The translations under genes and the position numbers were made by a program. The notes beneath the pieces were generated by a model, which was not told the DNA's origin, made no database searches, and was given only the letters and a program-made list of their open reading frames with translations. From assembly GCF_001983175.1 (NCBI RefSeq), contig NZ_MNPW01000003.1, positions 310,001 to 374,000 on the forward strand: a stretch of DNA of 64,000 nucleotides, read 5' to 3'. Below, piece after piece: positions 57,519 to 64,000 of this stretch. Numbering within the stretch: position 1 is the first letter of the stretch; each line of letters begins with the position of its first letter. Origin of the DNA: Pseudomonas cedrina subsp. cedrina (GTDB lineage Bacteria > Pseudomonadota > Gammaproteobacteria > Pseudomonadales > Pseudomonadaceae).

Positions 57519-58715
57519 TCAGTTCCAGGCGTGGCGCGCGGGTTTCACGCCGTTGAGCACGAAATTGCCGATCAGGTGGTACTTCCAGCGGGCCGGGTCA
57601 TGCAGGGTGTGGGTGCGCGCGTTGCGCCAGAAGCGGTCGAGGTTGTGCTTGCCGGTGACCGAGCGAGTGCCGGCCAGTTCGAACAGTTTGCTGCTGGCCA
57701 GCAACGCGGTTTCGGCCGACAGCACCTTGGCCTGGGCGACCACCAGCGAGGCGTGGGCCACGCTGTCTTCACTGGGTTCGGCGAGGGCACGGTCCACGGC
57801 CAGGCCTGCCTTGGCGAGGATGGCTTCGGTGCCGTGTACGCGCCACTCCAGGTCGCCGATGGCGGCAATGGTGAACGGGTCCTGCCAGCCATGGTCCTGC
57901 TGGCTGTCGATCCACGGCCGCGCCTGGCGTGCATGGAGCTTGGCCTGCTCCAGGGCGCCGAGGGCGATGCCGGTGTCGACGGCAGCCTGGATGATCTGCG
58001 AGATCGGGCCATTGGCGGTGGGTTGGTCGAACGCCAGGTGCGCAGGAATCACGGCACTTAATGGCACCGTCACACCGTCAAGGGTCACGCCGCCGCTGGC
58101 GGTGGTGCGCTGGCCGAAGCCGTCCCAACTGTCGACTACCGTCAAGCCCTGGGCATCGCGTTCGACCAAGGCGATAAACGCCTGGCCGTGTTCGTTGTTG
58201 CCCACCGTAGGCACGAGGTGGGCGAACAGCGCACCGGTGCAGTAGAACTTCTCACCATTGATCTGCGCGGTATCGCCGTGGAAGCGAATCTGGGTGTCGA
58301 AGGTGCCGGCGTTCTTGCTCTTGGCCTCGGAGAAGGCATTGCCGAAACGGTAGCCGGCCAGCACTTTGGCGAAGTAATGGCGCTTTTGTTCCTCGGTCGC
58401 GGTTTGCAGCAGGATGTCCACCACGCCCAGATGGTTCTGTGGAATCTGCCCCAATGAAGGGTCGGCGGCGGAGATCAGTTTGATCACCTCGGCCACGGTC
58501 ACATAGGACACTTCGGCGCCGCCGTAGGCCTTGGGCACAGTGATGCCCCACAGGCCACTGGCGGAGAATTCGTCGAGCTCGGCCACCGGCAGGCGCCGGT
58601 CACGGTCGCGCTCGCTGGCGCCGACGGCAAAGCGCGTGGCCAGGCGCGTGGCGACTTCGATGGCCTCCGCGTCCGAGCGGATGATATGGGCAGGGTGTTG
58701 AGGGTGGGCTGACAT
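57519..58715 (-). CDS. sfnB: SfnB family sulfur acquisition oxidoreductase
   Basis: 398-residue acyl-CoA-dehydrogenase-fold flavoenzyme. SfnB-group features: HIIRSDAEAIEVATRLA at the start, ASGLWGITVPKAYGGAEVSYVTVAEVIKLIS near residue 52, NGEKFYCTGALFAHLVPTV near 155 and the C-terminal FWRNARTHTLHDPARWKYHLIGN. Related enzymes (SfnB, SfnC, DszC, DmoA partners) help desulfurise dimethylsulfone-type compounds under sulfate limitation. First gene of a three-gene operon. A sigma-54-type promoter lies at 58754-58769, in line with SfnR-type control known for sfn genes. Confidence 0.85.
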   Translation of the reverse strand: MSAHPQHPAHIIRSDAEAIEVATRLATRFAVGASERDRDRRLPVAELDEFSASGLWGITVPKAYGGAEVSYVTVAEVIKLISAADPSLGQIPQNHLGVVDILLQTATEEQKRHYFAKVLAGYRFGNAFSEAKSKNAGTFDTQIRFHGDTAQINGEKFYCTGALFAHLVPTVGNNEHGQAFIALVERDAQGLTVVDSWDGFGQRTTASGGVTLDGVTVPLSAVIPAHLAFDQPTANGPISQIIQAAVDTGIALGALEQAKLHARQARPWIDSQQDHGWQDPFTIAAIGDLEWRVHGTEAILAKAGLAVDRALAEPSEDSVAHASLVVAQAKVLSAETALLASSKLFELAGTRSVTGKHNLDRFWRNARTHTLHDPARWKYHLIGNFVLNGVKPARHAWN

Positions 58716-58753
58716 GGGCCGACTCCAGGCTCCGATGGGATGACCTGGATGAT

Positions 58754-58769
58754 TGCAGGAGTCGTGCCT
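58754..58769 (-). promoter_or_regulatory. sigma-54-type promoter of the sfnB operon
   Basis: Minus strand AGGCACGACTCCTGCAA (58769-58753): GG and GC separated by exactly 10 bases, with GGCACG matching the -24 consensus. About 40 bases upstream of the sfnB start, which itself has GGAG seven bases before ATG. The inverted repeat CAGCA-GGT-TGCTG at 58791-58803 lies further upstream and could bind an activator. Confidence 0.65.
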
Positions 58770-58870
58770 GAATTTAATCGCCAGTAGAATCAGCAGGTTG
58801 CTGGTAATTCAGCGCAGTAGAAAGCGCTTCAAACCAGCAAAGTGTCCGTTCACTGTTGCCTGGCGAACAG

Positions 58871-59434
58871 TCAGATCACCACCGTACGCACGAAGCACAC
58901 CGCCACTTCACCGGCGTTGCGATAGCCGTGGGACTGACGACTGGCGAACATGTAGAACTCACCGGCAGCTACGTGTTTTTCTTCGTCGTCGAGTACCAAG
59001 GTCAATACACCCTCATACACGAACAGTTGCACGCTCCAGCCTTCGGGGTCGGGTTCAGGGCTGTAGCGATCACCGGGTTCCAGGCGCATCTCCCACAATT
59101 CGACTTCGCGCCGGGCGTTGGCCTTGGCCAGCAACACCGCTTTGCTGCCGGGGATGTCACCGGCCCAGGCCAGCTCGTTGATGCGGCTGTGGTCGGGAGC
59201 ATCCGGCGCCTGGATCAGGTCACTGAACGCCACGTCCAGGGCTTCGGCCACGCGGTCGAGGGTGGACAGGCTGACATTCTTCTCCCCCGCCTCGATCGCC
59301 ACCAGCATGCGCCGGCTGACCCCGGACTTTTCCGAGAGCGCGGTCTGGCTCAAGTCGGCGGCGTGGCGCAGGCGACGAACGTTCTGGCTGACGTGCTGCA
59401 GGACCGAGGCCCGGTGTGGATTTTCTTTGTGCAC
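58871..59434 (-). CDS. XRE-type regulator with C-terminal cupin domain
   Basis: 187 residues from a GTG at 59434 (HKENPHRASVLQHVSQNVRRLR); no ATG occurs before the DNA-binding domain and longer frames run into the divergent gene. Helix-turn-helix DLSQTALSEKSGVSRRMLVAIEAGEKNVSLSTLDRVAEAL (residues about 27-66), then a cupin barrel (WEMRLEPGDRYSPEPDPEGW, then VYEGVLTLVLDDEEKHVAAGEFYMFAS). Such regulators sense small ligands through the cupin. Divergent from the DMT transporter gene, which it probably controls. No clear ribosome binding site precedes the GTG. Confidence 0.83.
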   Translation of the reverse strand: MHKENPHRASVLQHVSQNVRRLRHAADLSQTALSEKSGVSRRMLVAIEAGEKNVSLSTLDRVAEALDVAFSDLIQAPDAPDHSRINELAWAGDIPGSKAVLLAKANARREVELWEMRLEPGDRYSPEPDPEGWSVQLFVYEGVLTLVLDDEEKHVAAGEFYMFASRQSHGYRNAGEVAVCFVRTVVI

Positions 59435-59471
59435 TATATTGCTCAATGGGTGGGTGTGCGCAGTATACTGC
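59431..59471. promoter_or_regulatory. paired operator-like sites between the XRE-cupin gene and the DMT gene
   Basis: GCACTATATTGC at 59431-59442 and GCAGTATACTGC at 59460-59471 (the second a perfect palindrome) share the form GCA(C/G)TATA(T/C)TGC. Centres are 29 bp apart, close to three helical turns. The first overlaps the GTG start of the regulator, which suits autorepression. Confidence 0.55.
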
Positions 59472-59527
59472 CCAGCGTGCGGCGCATTGTGCGGTCCGTG
59501 CCTTTGCCATGCAAGACCAGAGCCGCC

Positions 59528-60457
59528 ATGACCACCCCAACTTCCCCTTCGCGTTTCAACCGTTTGAGCAAAGCCGAATGCATCCTGGTGTTCATCACGA
59601 TGATCTGGGGCGGTACGTTTTTGCTGGTGCAGCACGCCTTGACCGTCAGCGGGCCGATGTTTTTCGTCGGCCTGCGCTTTGCGGCCGCGGCTATTGTGGT
59701 CGGTTTTTTCACCTTGCACACCTTGCGTGAATTGACCCTGCTGGAGCTGAAGGCCGGGGTCTTTATCGGTGCAGCGATCATGTTTGGCTACGGCTTGCAG
59801 ACTATCGGCCTGCAGAGCATTCCCAGCAGCCAGTCGGCATTTATCACGGCGTTATATGTGCCGTTCGTGCCGTTATTGCAGTGGCTGGTTTTGGGAAGGC
59901 GCCCGGCGCTGATGCCGAGCATCGGTATCATGCTGGCGTTTACCGGTTTGATGCTGCTGACCGGGCCGGCTGGCGCTTCCTTTAATTTCAGCCCCGGCGA
60001 AATCGCCACGCTGATCTGCGCAATGGCAGTCGCGGCCGAGATCATCCTGATCAGCGCCTATGCCGGCCAAGTCGACGTGCGCCGCGTCACCGTGGTGCAG
60101 CTGGCCACGGCGTCGCTGCTGTCATTCCTGATGGTGGTGCCGATGGGCGAGGCGCTGCCGGGGTTCTCCTGGTTGCTGCTGTTCAGCGCGGTAGGTTTGG
60201 GCTTGACCAGCGCAGTGATCCAGGTGGCGATGAACTGGGCGCAGCGCAGTGTTTCACCCACCCGAGCCACCTTGATCTACGCGGGCGAGCCGGTATGGGC
60301 GGGCGTGATCGGACGCATTGCCGGTGAGCGCTTTGCCCCCATTGCCATGGTGGGCGCGGCGTTGATTGTGGTGGCCGTGATTGTGAGCGAACTGAAGACG
60401 AAGGGGCAAAAAGCCATCGAGCTGCAGGATCAGATGGAACAGGAGCAGCAGGGCTAG
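59528..60457 (+). CDS. DMT (EamA) family transporter
   Basis: 309 residues from MTTPTSPSRFNRLSKAECI; the open frame further upstream runs through the regulator gene and was rejected. Ten hydrophobic helices in two EamA halves: MIWGGTFLLVQHALTVSGPMFFVGLRFAAAAI in the first and IYAGEPVWAGVIGRIAGERFAPIAMVGAALIV in the second. Likely an exporter of amino acids or related metabolites, regulated by the divergent XRE-cupin protein. The C terminus is a glutamine-rich tail (QKAIELQDQMEQEQQG). Confidence 0.87.
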   Translation: MTTPTSPSRFNRLSKAECILVFITMIWGGTFLLVQHALTVSGPMFFVGLRFAAAAIVVGFFTLHTLRELTLLELKAGVFIGAAIMFGYGLQTIGLQSIPSSQSAFITALYVPFVPLLQWLVLGRRPALMPSIGIMLAFTGLMLLTGPAGASFNFSPGEIATLICAMAVAAEIILISAYAGQVDVRRVTVVQLATASLLSFLMVVPMGEALPGFSWLLLFSAVGLGLTSAVIQVAMNWAQRSVSPTRATLIYAGEPVWAGVIGRIAGERFAPIAMVGAALIVVAVIVSELKTKGQKAIELQDQMEQEQQG

Positions 60458-60470
60458 GGTCGGATGGACA

Positions 60471-60602
60471 TGATCGTTCCCACGCTCTGCGTGGGAATGC
60501 CGCCCCGGACGCTCCGCGTCCAAGCGCGTGACTTGAGCCCTGCGCCATGGTGACGCAGAGCGTCACAGGAGGCATTCCCACGCAGAGCGGGGGAACGATC
60601 AG
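60471..60602. repeat. long inverted repeat of the CGTTCCCACGCTCTGCGTGG family, copy 2
   Basis: Starts GATCGTTCCCACGCTCTGCG and ends with the complement GGGGGAACGATC; it contains TGACGCAGAGCGTCA as in copy 1. Same orientation as the copy at 55541. Between it and the start at 60713 I see only the likely antiporter promoter. Confidence 0.8.
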
Positions 60603-60712
60603 CCAAACGGAGGTTTTCGGCCTACCTTGTAGGATCCTGCCACATGTTGCCGTTTGGTGATCAAGAAAGCGGCACGTATGATGCATCCCAAACTCCTGCA
60701 GACTAGAAGCCT

Positions 60713-63634
60713 ATGTCCCTGATAGTTCTACTGCTTCTGCCCTTCGTTGGCAGCTGTCTCGCGGCCTTGCTGCCGCACAATGCACGTAATACCGAATCCC
60801 TGCTGGCCGGCCTCGTGGCCCTGGTCGGTACCCTTCAAGTCGCCCTGCTGTACCCGCAGATCATCCACGGTGGGGTGATCCGTGAAGAATACATGTGGTT
60901 GCCCAGCCTCGGGCTGAACTTCGTGTTGCGCATGGACGGGTTTGCCTGGCTGTTCTCGTTGCTGGTGCTGGGCATCGGCACGCTGGTGTCGCTGTATGCG
61001 CGTTACTACATGTCACCGGAAGACCCGGTGCCGCGCTTCTTTGCGTTTTTCCTGGCGTTCATGGGCGCCATGCTCGGGCTGGTGATCTCCGGCAACCTGA
61101 TCCAGATCGTGTTCTTCTGGGAGCTGACCAGCCTGTTCTCGTTCCTGCTGATCGGCTATTGGCACCACCGCGCCGATGCCAGGCGCGGCGCGTACATGGC
61201 GTTGATGGTCACTGGCGCCGGCGGCTTGTGCCTGTTGGCGGGCATGATGTTGCTGGGGCATATCGTCGGCAGCTATGACCTGGACCTGGTGCTGGCGGCG
61301 GGCGATCAGATTCGCGCGCATTCGCTGTACCCGGTCATGTTGGCCCTGGTGCTGATCGGCGCACTGAGCAAAAGCGCGCAGTTCCCGTTTCACTTCTGGC
61401 TACCCCACGCGATGGCGGCGCCCACGCCGGTGTCGGCGTACCTGCATTCGGCAACGATGGTGAAGGCCGGCGTGTTCCTGCTGGCCCGCCTGTGGCCGTC
61501 GCTGTCCGGCAGCGAAGAATGGTTCTGGATCGTCGGCGGCGCCGGCGCCCTCACCCTCCTCCTCGGCGCTTACTGCGCCATGTTCCAGAATGACCTCAAG
61601 GGCCTGCTGGCCTACTCCACCATCAGCCATCTCGGGCTGATCACCTTGTTGCTGGGCCTCAACAGCCCGCTGGCCGCCGTCGCGGCCGTGTTCCATATCC
61701 TCAACCACGCGACGTTCAAGGCTTCGCTGTTCATGGCGGCGGGCATCATCGACCACGAAAGCGGCACCCGTGATATCCGCAAGCTCAGCGGCCTGGTGCG
61801 GTTGATCCCGTTCACCGCGACCCTGGCGATGGTGGCCAGTGCGTCCATGGCCGGCGTGCCGTTGCTCAACGGTTTCCTGTCCAAAGAGATGTTCTTTGCC
61901 GAGACCGTGTTTATCTCCGCGACCGCCTGGGTGGAATTCGCCCTGCCGCTGATCGCCACGGTGGCCGGCACCTTCAGCGTGGCCTACGCCCTGCGCTTCA
62001 CCGTCGACGTGTTCTTCGGCCCGCCTGCGACCGACCTGCCCCACACCCCACACGAACCGCCACGCTGGATGCGCGCCCCGGTCGAGCTGCTGGTGTTCAC
62101 TTGCCTGCTGGTGGGGATCTTCCCGGCGCAGGTGGTCGGTTCCATCCTCGCCGCCGCCGCGCTGCCGGTGGTGGGCGGTGTGTTGCCGGAGTACAGCCTG
62201 GCGATCTGGCACGGCTGGAATGCACCCATGATCATGAGCCTGGTGGCCATGTCCGGCGGCGTGGTGCTGTACCTGCTGTTGCGCAAGCAACTCAAGCGCG
62301 GCCGCTTCAAGTACCCGCCGGTCATCAGCTATTTCAACGGCAAGCGCGGCTTCGAACGCAGCCTGGTGGTGATGATGCGCGGCGTGCGCAGGATCGAGAA
62401 ACGCATCAGCACCAAGCGCCTGCAGACCCAGCTGTTCCTGCTGGTACTGGTGGCGGTCATTGGCGGCCTGATCCCGATGCTCGACAGCGGCCTCACGTGG
62501 GGTGACCGACCGAAGATCCCCGGCTCCGTGGTGTTCGTCACCCTGTGGGTGTTGGCGATCGCCTGTGCCCTGGGTGCCGCCTGGCAGGCCAAGTATCACC
62601 GGCTCGCGGCCCTGACCATGGTCAGTGTGTGCGGGCTGATGACCTGCGTCACTTTCGTGTGGTTCTCGGCGCCGGACCTGGCGCTGACGCAACTGGTGGT
62701 CGAGGTGGTCACCACGGTGCTGATCCTGCTGGGCCTGCGCTGGCTGCCACGGCGGATCGAGGAGGTGTCGCCACTGCCGAACACCTTGCGCAAGGCGCGG
62801 GTTCGCCGGGTGCGCGACTTTCTGCTGTCTACCGTGGTGGGCGGCGGCATGGCGTTGCTGTCCTACGCGATGCTGACGCGCCAGACGCCCAACGATATTT
62901 CCTCGTTCTACCTCAGCCGCGCCTTGCCCGAAGGCGGCGGCAGCAATGTGGTGAACGTGATGCTGGTGGACTTTCGTGGCTTCGATACCTTGGGCGAGAT
63001 CACCGTGCTCGGTGCCGTGGCGCTGACGGTGTACGCGCTGCTGCGTCGCTTTCGCCCTTCCAGGGAAAGCATGCAGCTGCCCGCGCAACAGCGGCAGTTG
63101 GCGCCGGACGTGGCCACCGACCTGGTCAACCCGCGCCAGGCCAGCGACACCGCCCTGGGTTACATGATGGTGCCGGCGGTGCTGGTGCGCCTGCTGCTGC
63201 CGATTGCGCTGGTGGTGTCGTTCTACCTGTTCATGCGCGGTCACAACCAACCGGGCGGCGGGTTTGTCGCGGGGCTGGTGATGTCGGTGGCGTTCATCCT
63301 GCAATACATGGTGGCCGGTACGCAGTGGGTCGAGGCGCAAATGAGCCTGCGGCCGATGCGCTGGATGGGCTTCGGCTTATTCTCCGCGACGCTCACCGGT
63401 ATCGGCGCATTGTTTGCCGGGTATCCATTCCTGACCACCCATACCTGGCATTTGAGCCTGCCGCTGCTGGGCAATATTCACGTCGCCAGTGCGCTGTTCT
63501 TCGACGTCGGCGTTTACGCAATGGTCGTCGGCTCGACGCTGCTGATGCTCACCGCCCTCGGTCACCAGTCCGTGCGGGCGCACAAACCGAGCAACCAGGC
63601 CAAAGTGGTCGCCGCAACCGAAGGAGCCGCCTGA
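60713..63634 (+). CDS. mnhA: monovalent cation/proton antiporter subunit A fused to subunit B
   Basis: 973 residues. The N-terminal 500 residues are a NuoL-like antiporter core (FFWELTSLFSFLLIGYWHHRADARRGAYMALMVTGAGGL near residue 137, LPHAMAAPTPVSAYLHSATMVKAGVFLLARLW near 229). Then come the MrpA C-terminal part (DLALTQLVVEVVTTVLILLGLRWLP near 650) and an MnhB-type domain at about 815-945 (LLPIALVVSFYLFMRGHNQPGGGFVAGLVMS). The A/B fusion is characteristic of six-subunit group 2 Mrp (Pha/Sha) systems. It exchanges Na+ or K+ for protons in pH and salt homeostasis. First gene of the operon; the stop overlaps the next start. Confidence 0.94.
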   Translation: MSLIVLLLLPFVGSCLAALLPHNARNTESLLAGLVALVGTLQVALLYPQIIHGGVIREEYMWLPSLGLNFVLRMDGFAWLFSLLVLGIGTLVSLYARYYMSPEDPVPRFFAFFLAFMGAMLGLVISGNLIQIVFFWELTSLFSFLLIGYWHHRADARRGAYMALMVTGAGGLCLLAGMMLLGHIVGSYDLDLVLAAGDQIRAHSLYPVMLALVLIGALSKSAQFPFHFWLPHAMAAPTPVSAYLHSATMVKAGVFLLARLWPSLSGSEEWFWIVGGAGALTLLLGAYCAMFQNDLKGLLAYSTISHLGLITLLLGLNSPLAAVAAVFHILNHATFKASLFMAAGIIDHESGTRDIRKLSGLVRLIPFTATLAMVASASMAGVPLLNGFLSKEMFFAETVFISATAWVEFALPLIATVAGTFSVAYALRFTVDVFFGPPATDLPHTPHEPPRWMRAPVELLVFTCLLVGIFPAQVVGSILAAAALPVVGGVLPEYSLAIWHGWNAPMIMSLVAMSGGVVLYLLLRKQLKRGRFKYPPVISYFNGKRGFERSLVVMMRGVRRIEKRISTKRLQTQLFLLVLVAVIGGLIPMLDSGLTWGDRPKIPGSVVFVTLWVLAIACALGAAWQAKYHRLAALTMVSVCGLMTCVTFVWFSAPDLALTQLVVEVVTTVLILLGLRWLPRRIEEVSPLPNTLRKARVRRVRDFLLSTVVGGGMALLSYAMLTRQTPNDISSFYLSRALPEGGGSNVVNVMLVDFRGFDTLGEITVLGAVALTVYALLRRFRPSRESMQLPAQQRQLAPDVATDLVNPRQASDTALGYMMVPAVLVRLLLPIALVVSFYLFMRGHNQPGGGFVAGLVMSVAFILQYMVAGTQWVEAQMSLRPMRWMGFGLFSATLTGIGALFAGYPFLTTHTWHLSLPLLGNIHVASALFFDVGVYAMVVGSTLLMLTALGHQSVRAHKPSNQAKVVAATEGAA

Positions 63635-63978
63635 TGGAAGAAGTCATCGCAATTGCCATTGGGGTCCTGGCGGCCTCCGGCGTCTGGTTGATCCTGCGGC
63701 CGCGAACGTTCCAGGTGGTGATGGGCCTGTGCCTGTTGTCGTATGGGGTCAACCTGTTCATTTTCAGCATGGGCAGCCTGTTTATCGGCAAGGAGCCGAT
63801 CATCAAGGACGGCGTGCCGCAAGACCTGCTCAACTACACCGACCCCCTGCCCCAGGCGCTGGTGCTCACGGCCATCGTGATCAGCTTCGCCATGACCGCC
63901 CTGTTTCTGGTGGTACTGCTGGCTTCCCGTGGCCTGACCGGCACGGACCATGTCGACGGCCGGGAGCCCAAGGAATGA
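63634..63978 (+). CDS. mnhC: monovalent cation/proton antiporter subunit C
   Basis: 114-residue NuoK-like membrane subunit with three helices: EVIAIAIGVLAASGVWLILRPRTFQVVMGLCLLSYGVNLFIFSMG and LPQALVLTAIVISFAMTALFLVVLLAS. The DPLPQALVLTAIVI motif is diagnostic for MnhC/MrpC. Starts on the last base of the mnhA stop and overlaps the next gene by four bases. Confidence 0.94.
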   Translation: MEEVIAIAIGVLAASGVWLILRPRTFQVVMGLCLLSYGVNLFIFSMGSLFIGKEPIIKDGVPQDLLNYTDPLPQALVLTAIVISFAMTALFLVVLLASRGLTGTDHVDGREPKE

Positions 63979-64000
63979 ATTGGGTCAATCAACTGATCGT
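63975..64000 (+). CDS. mnhD: start of monovalent cation/proton antiporter subunit D, cut by the window end
   Basis: ATG inside the mnhC stop (ATGA), followed by the codons for MNWVNQLI. Position in the operon and the N-terminal sequence fit MnhD, the second antiporter-like subunit. Only 26 bases are visible. Confidence 0.7.

Noticed and set aside
58856..59527. Long N-terminal extension of the DMT transporter
   Set aside because: It is the antisense of the XRE-cupin gene; the transporter begins at 59528.

Overview
The window reads as a chromosomal segment of a Pseudomonas of the P. fluorescens group. The basis is its high G+C content, the gene order cspD/icd/idh - nudJ-mnmA-hflD-purB - roxA - GNAT - aceA - nuoA-N (the order I recall for the P. 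aeruginosa PA2622-PA2649 region), and dense REP/REPIN repeats with arms of the GTGGGAGCTGGCTTGCCTGCGAT type.

Layout. 1-4150: convergent cspD end and icd, then the divergent monomeric isocitrate dehydrogenase idh. 4187-4482: REPIN carrying an insertion. 4532-9943: nudJ, mnmA, hflD, purB, the ribosomal oxygenase roxA and an acetyltransferase. 10173-12724: a secretin-domain protein and isocitrate lyase. 13459-28418: a complete 13-gene complex I operon (nuoA, B, CD, E-N). 28419-38267: an accessory zone with small proteins, two MFS pumps, an orphan gene behind a consensus hrp box, a Dyp peroxidase, a GapN-like dehydrogenase, a FUSC membrane protein and a TetR regulator. 38625-43233: four overlapping genes for a MacAB/TolC-type exporter. 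43366-50508 (minus strand): a LIV-type ABC importer operon that begins with a catalytically stripped acyl-CoA-ligase-like gene and ends with a flavoprotein. 51096-54812 (minus): an AT-richer four-gene cassette (PLP enzyme, phosphoribosyltransferase, DMT exporter, ATP-grasp ligase) that looks like a small-molecule pathway. 55262-60457: a small DUF3077/DUF6124-type protein, an SfnB/LLM sulfur-scavenging operon, an XRE-cupin regulator and a divergent DMT transporter. 60713-64000: start of a six-subunit-type Mrp/Mnh cation/proton antiporter operon (fused A/B, C, start of D).

How the genes work together. The left half is core metabolism: the two isocitrate dehydrogenases and isocitrate lyase compete for isocitrate, and NADH from the cycle feeds the Nuo complex. 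The right half is mostly transport and accessory metabolism.

Most notable observations: (1) a MITE-like element of about 196 bp found three times, each time at the same position (CTGCGATRG) of a REP sequence, with 9-bp target duplications in the two intact copies; (2) a consensus HrpL-type promoter (GGAACC-N16-CCACAGA) in front of a 134-residue protein with an EF-hand-like module resembling HrpK/HrpF/NolX proteins; (3) the compact four-gene cassette with its own inverted-repeat operators; (4) two nearly identical sigma-54-type promoters in front of the SfnB operon and the LIV-type operon.

All calls come from reading the sequence and translations; no database search was run.
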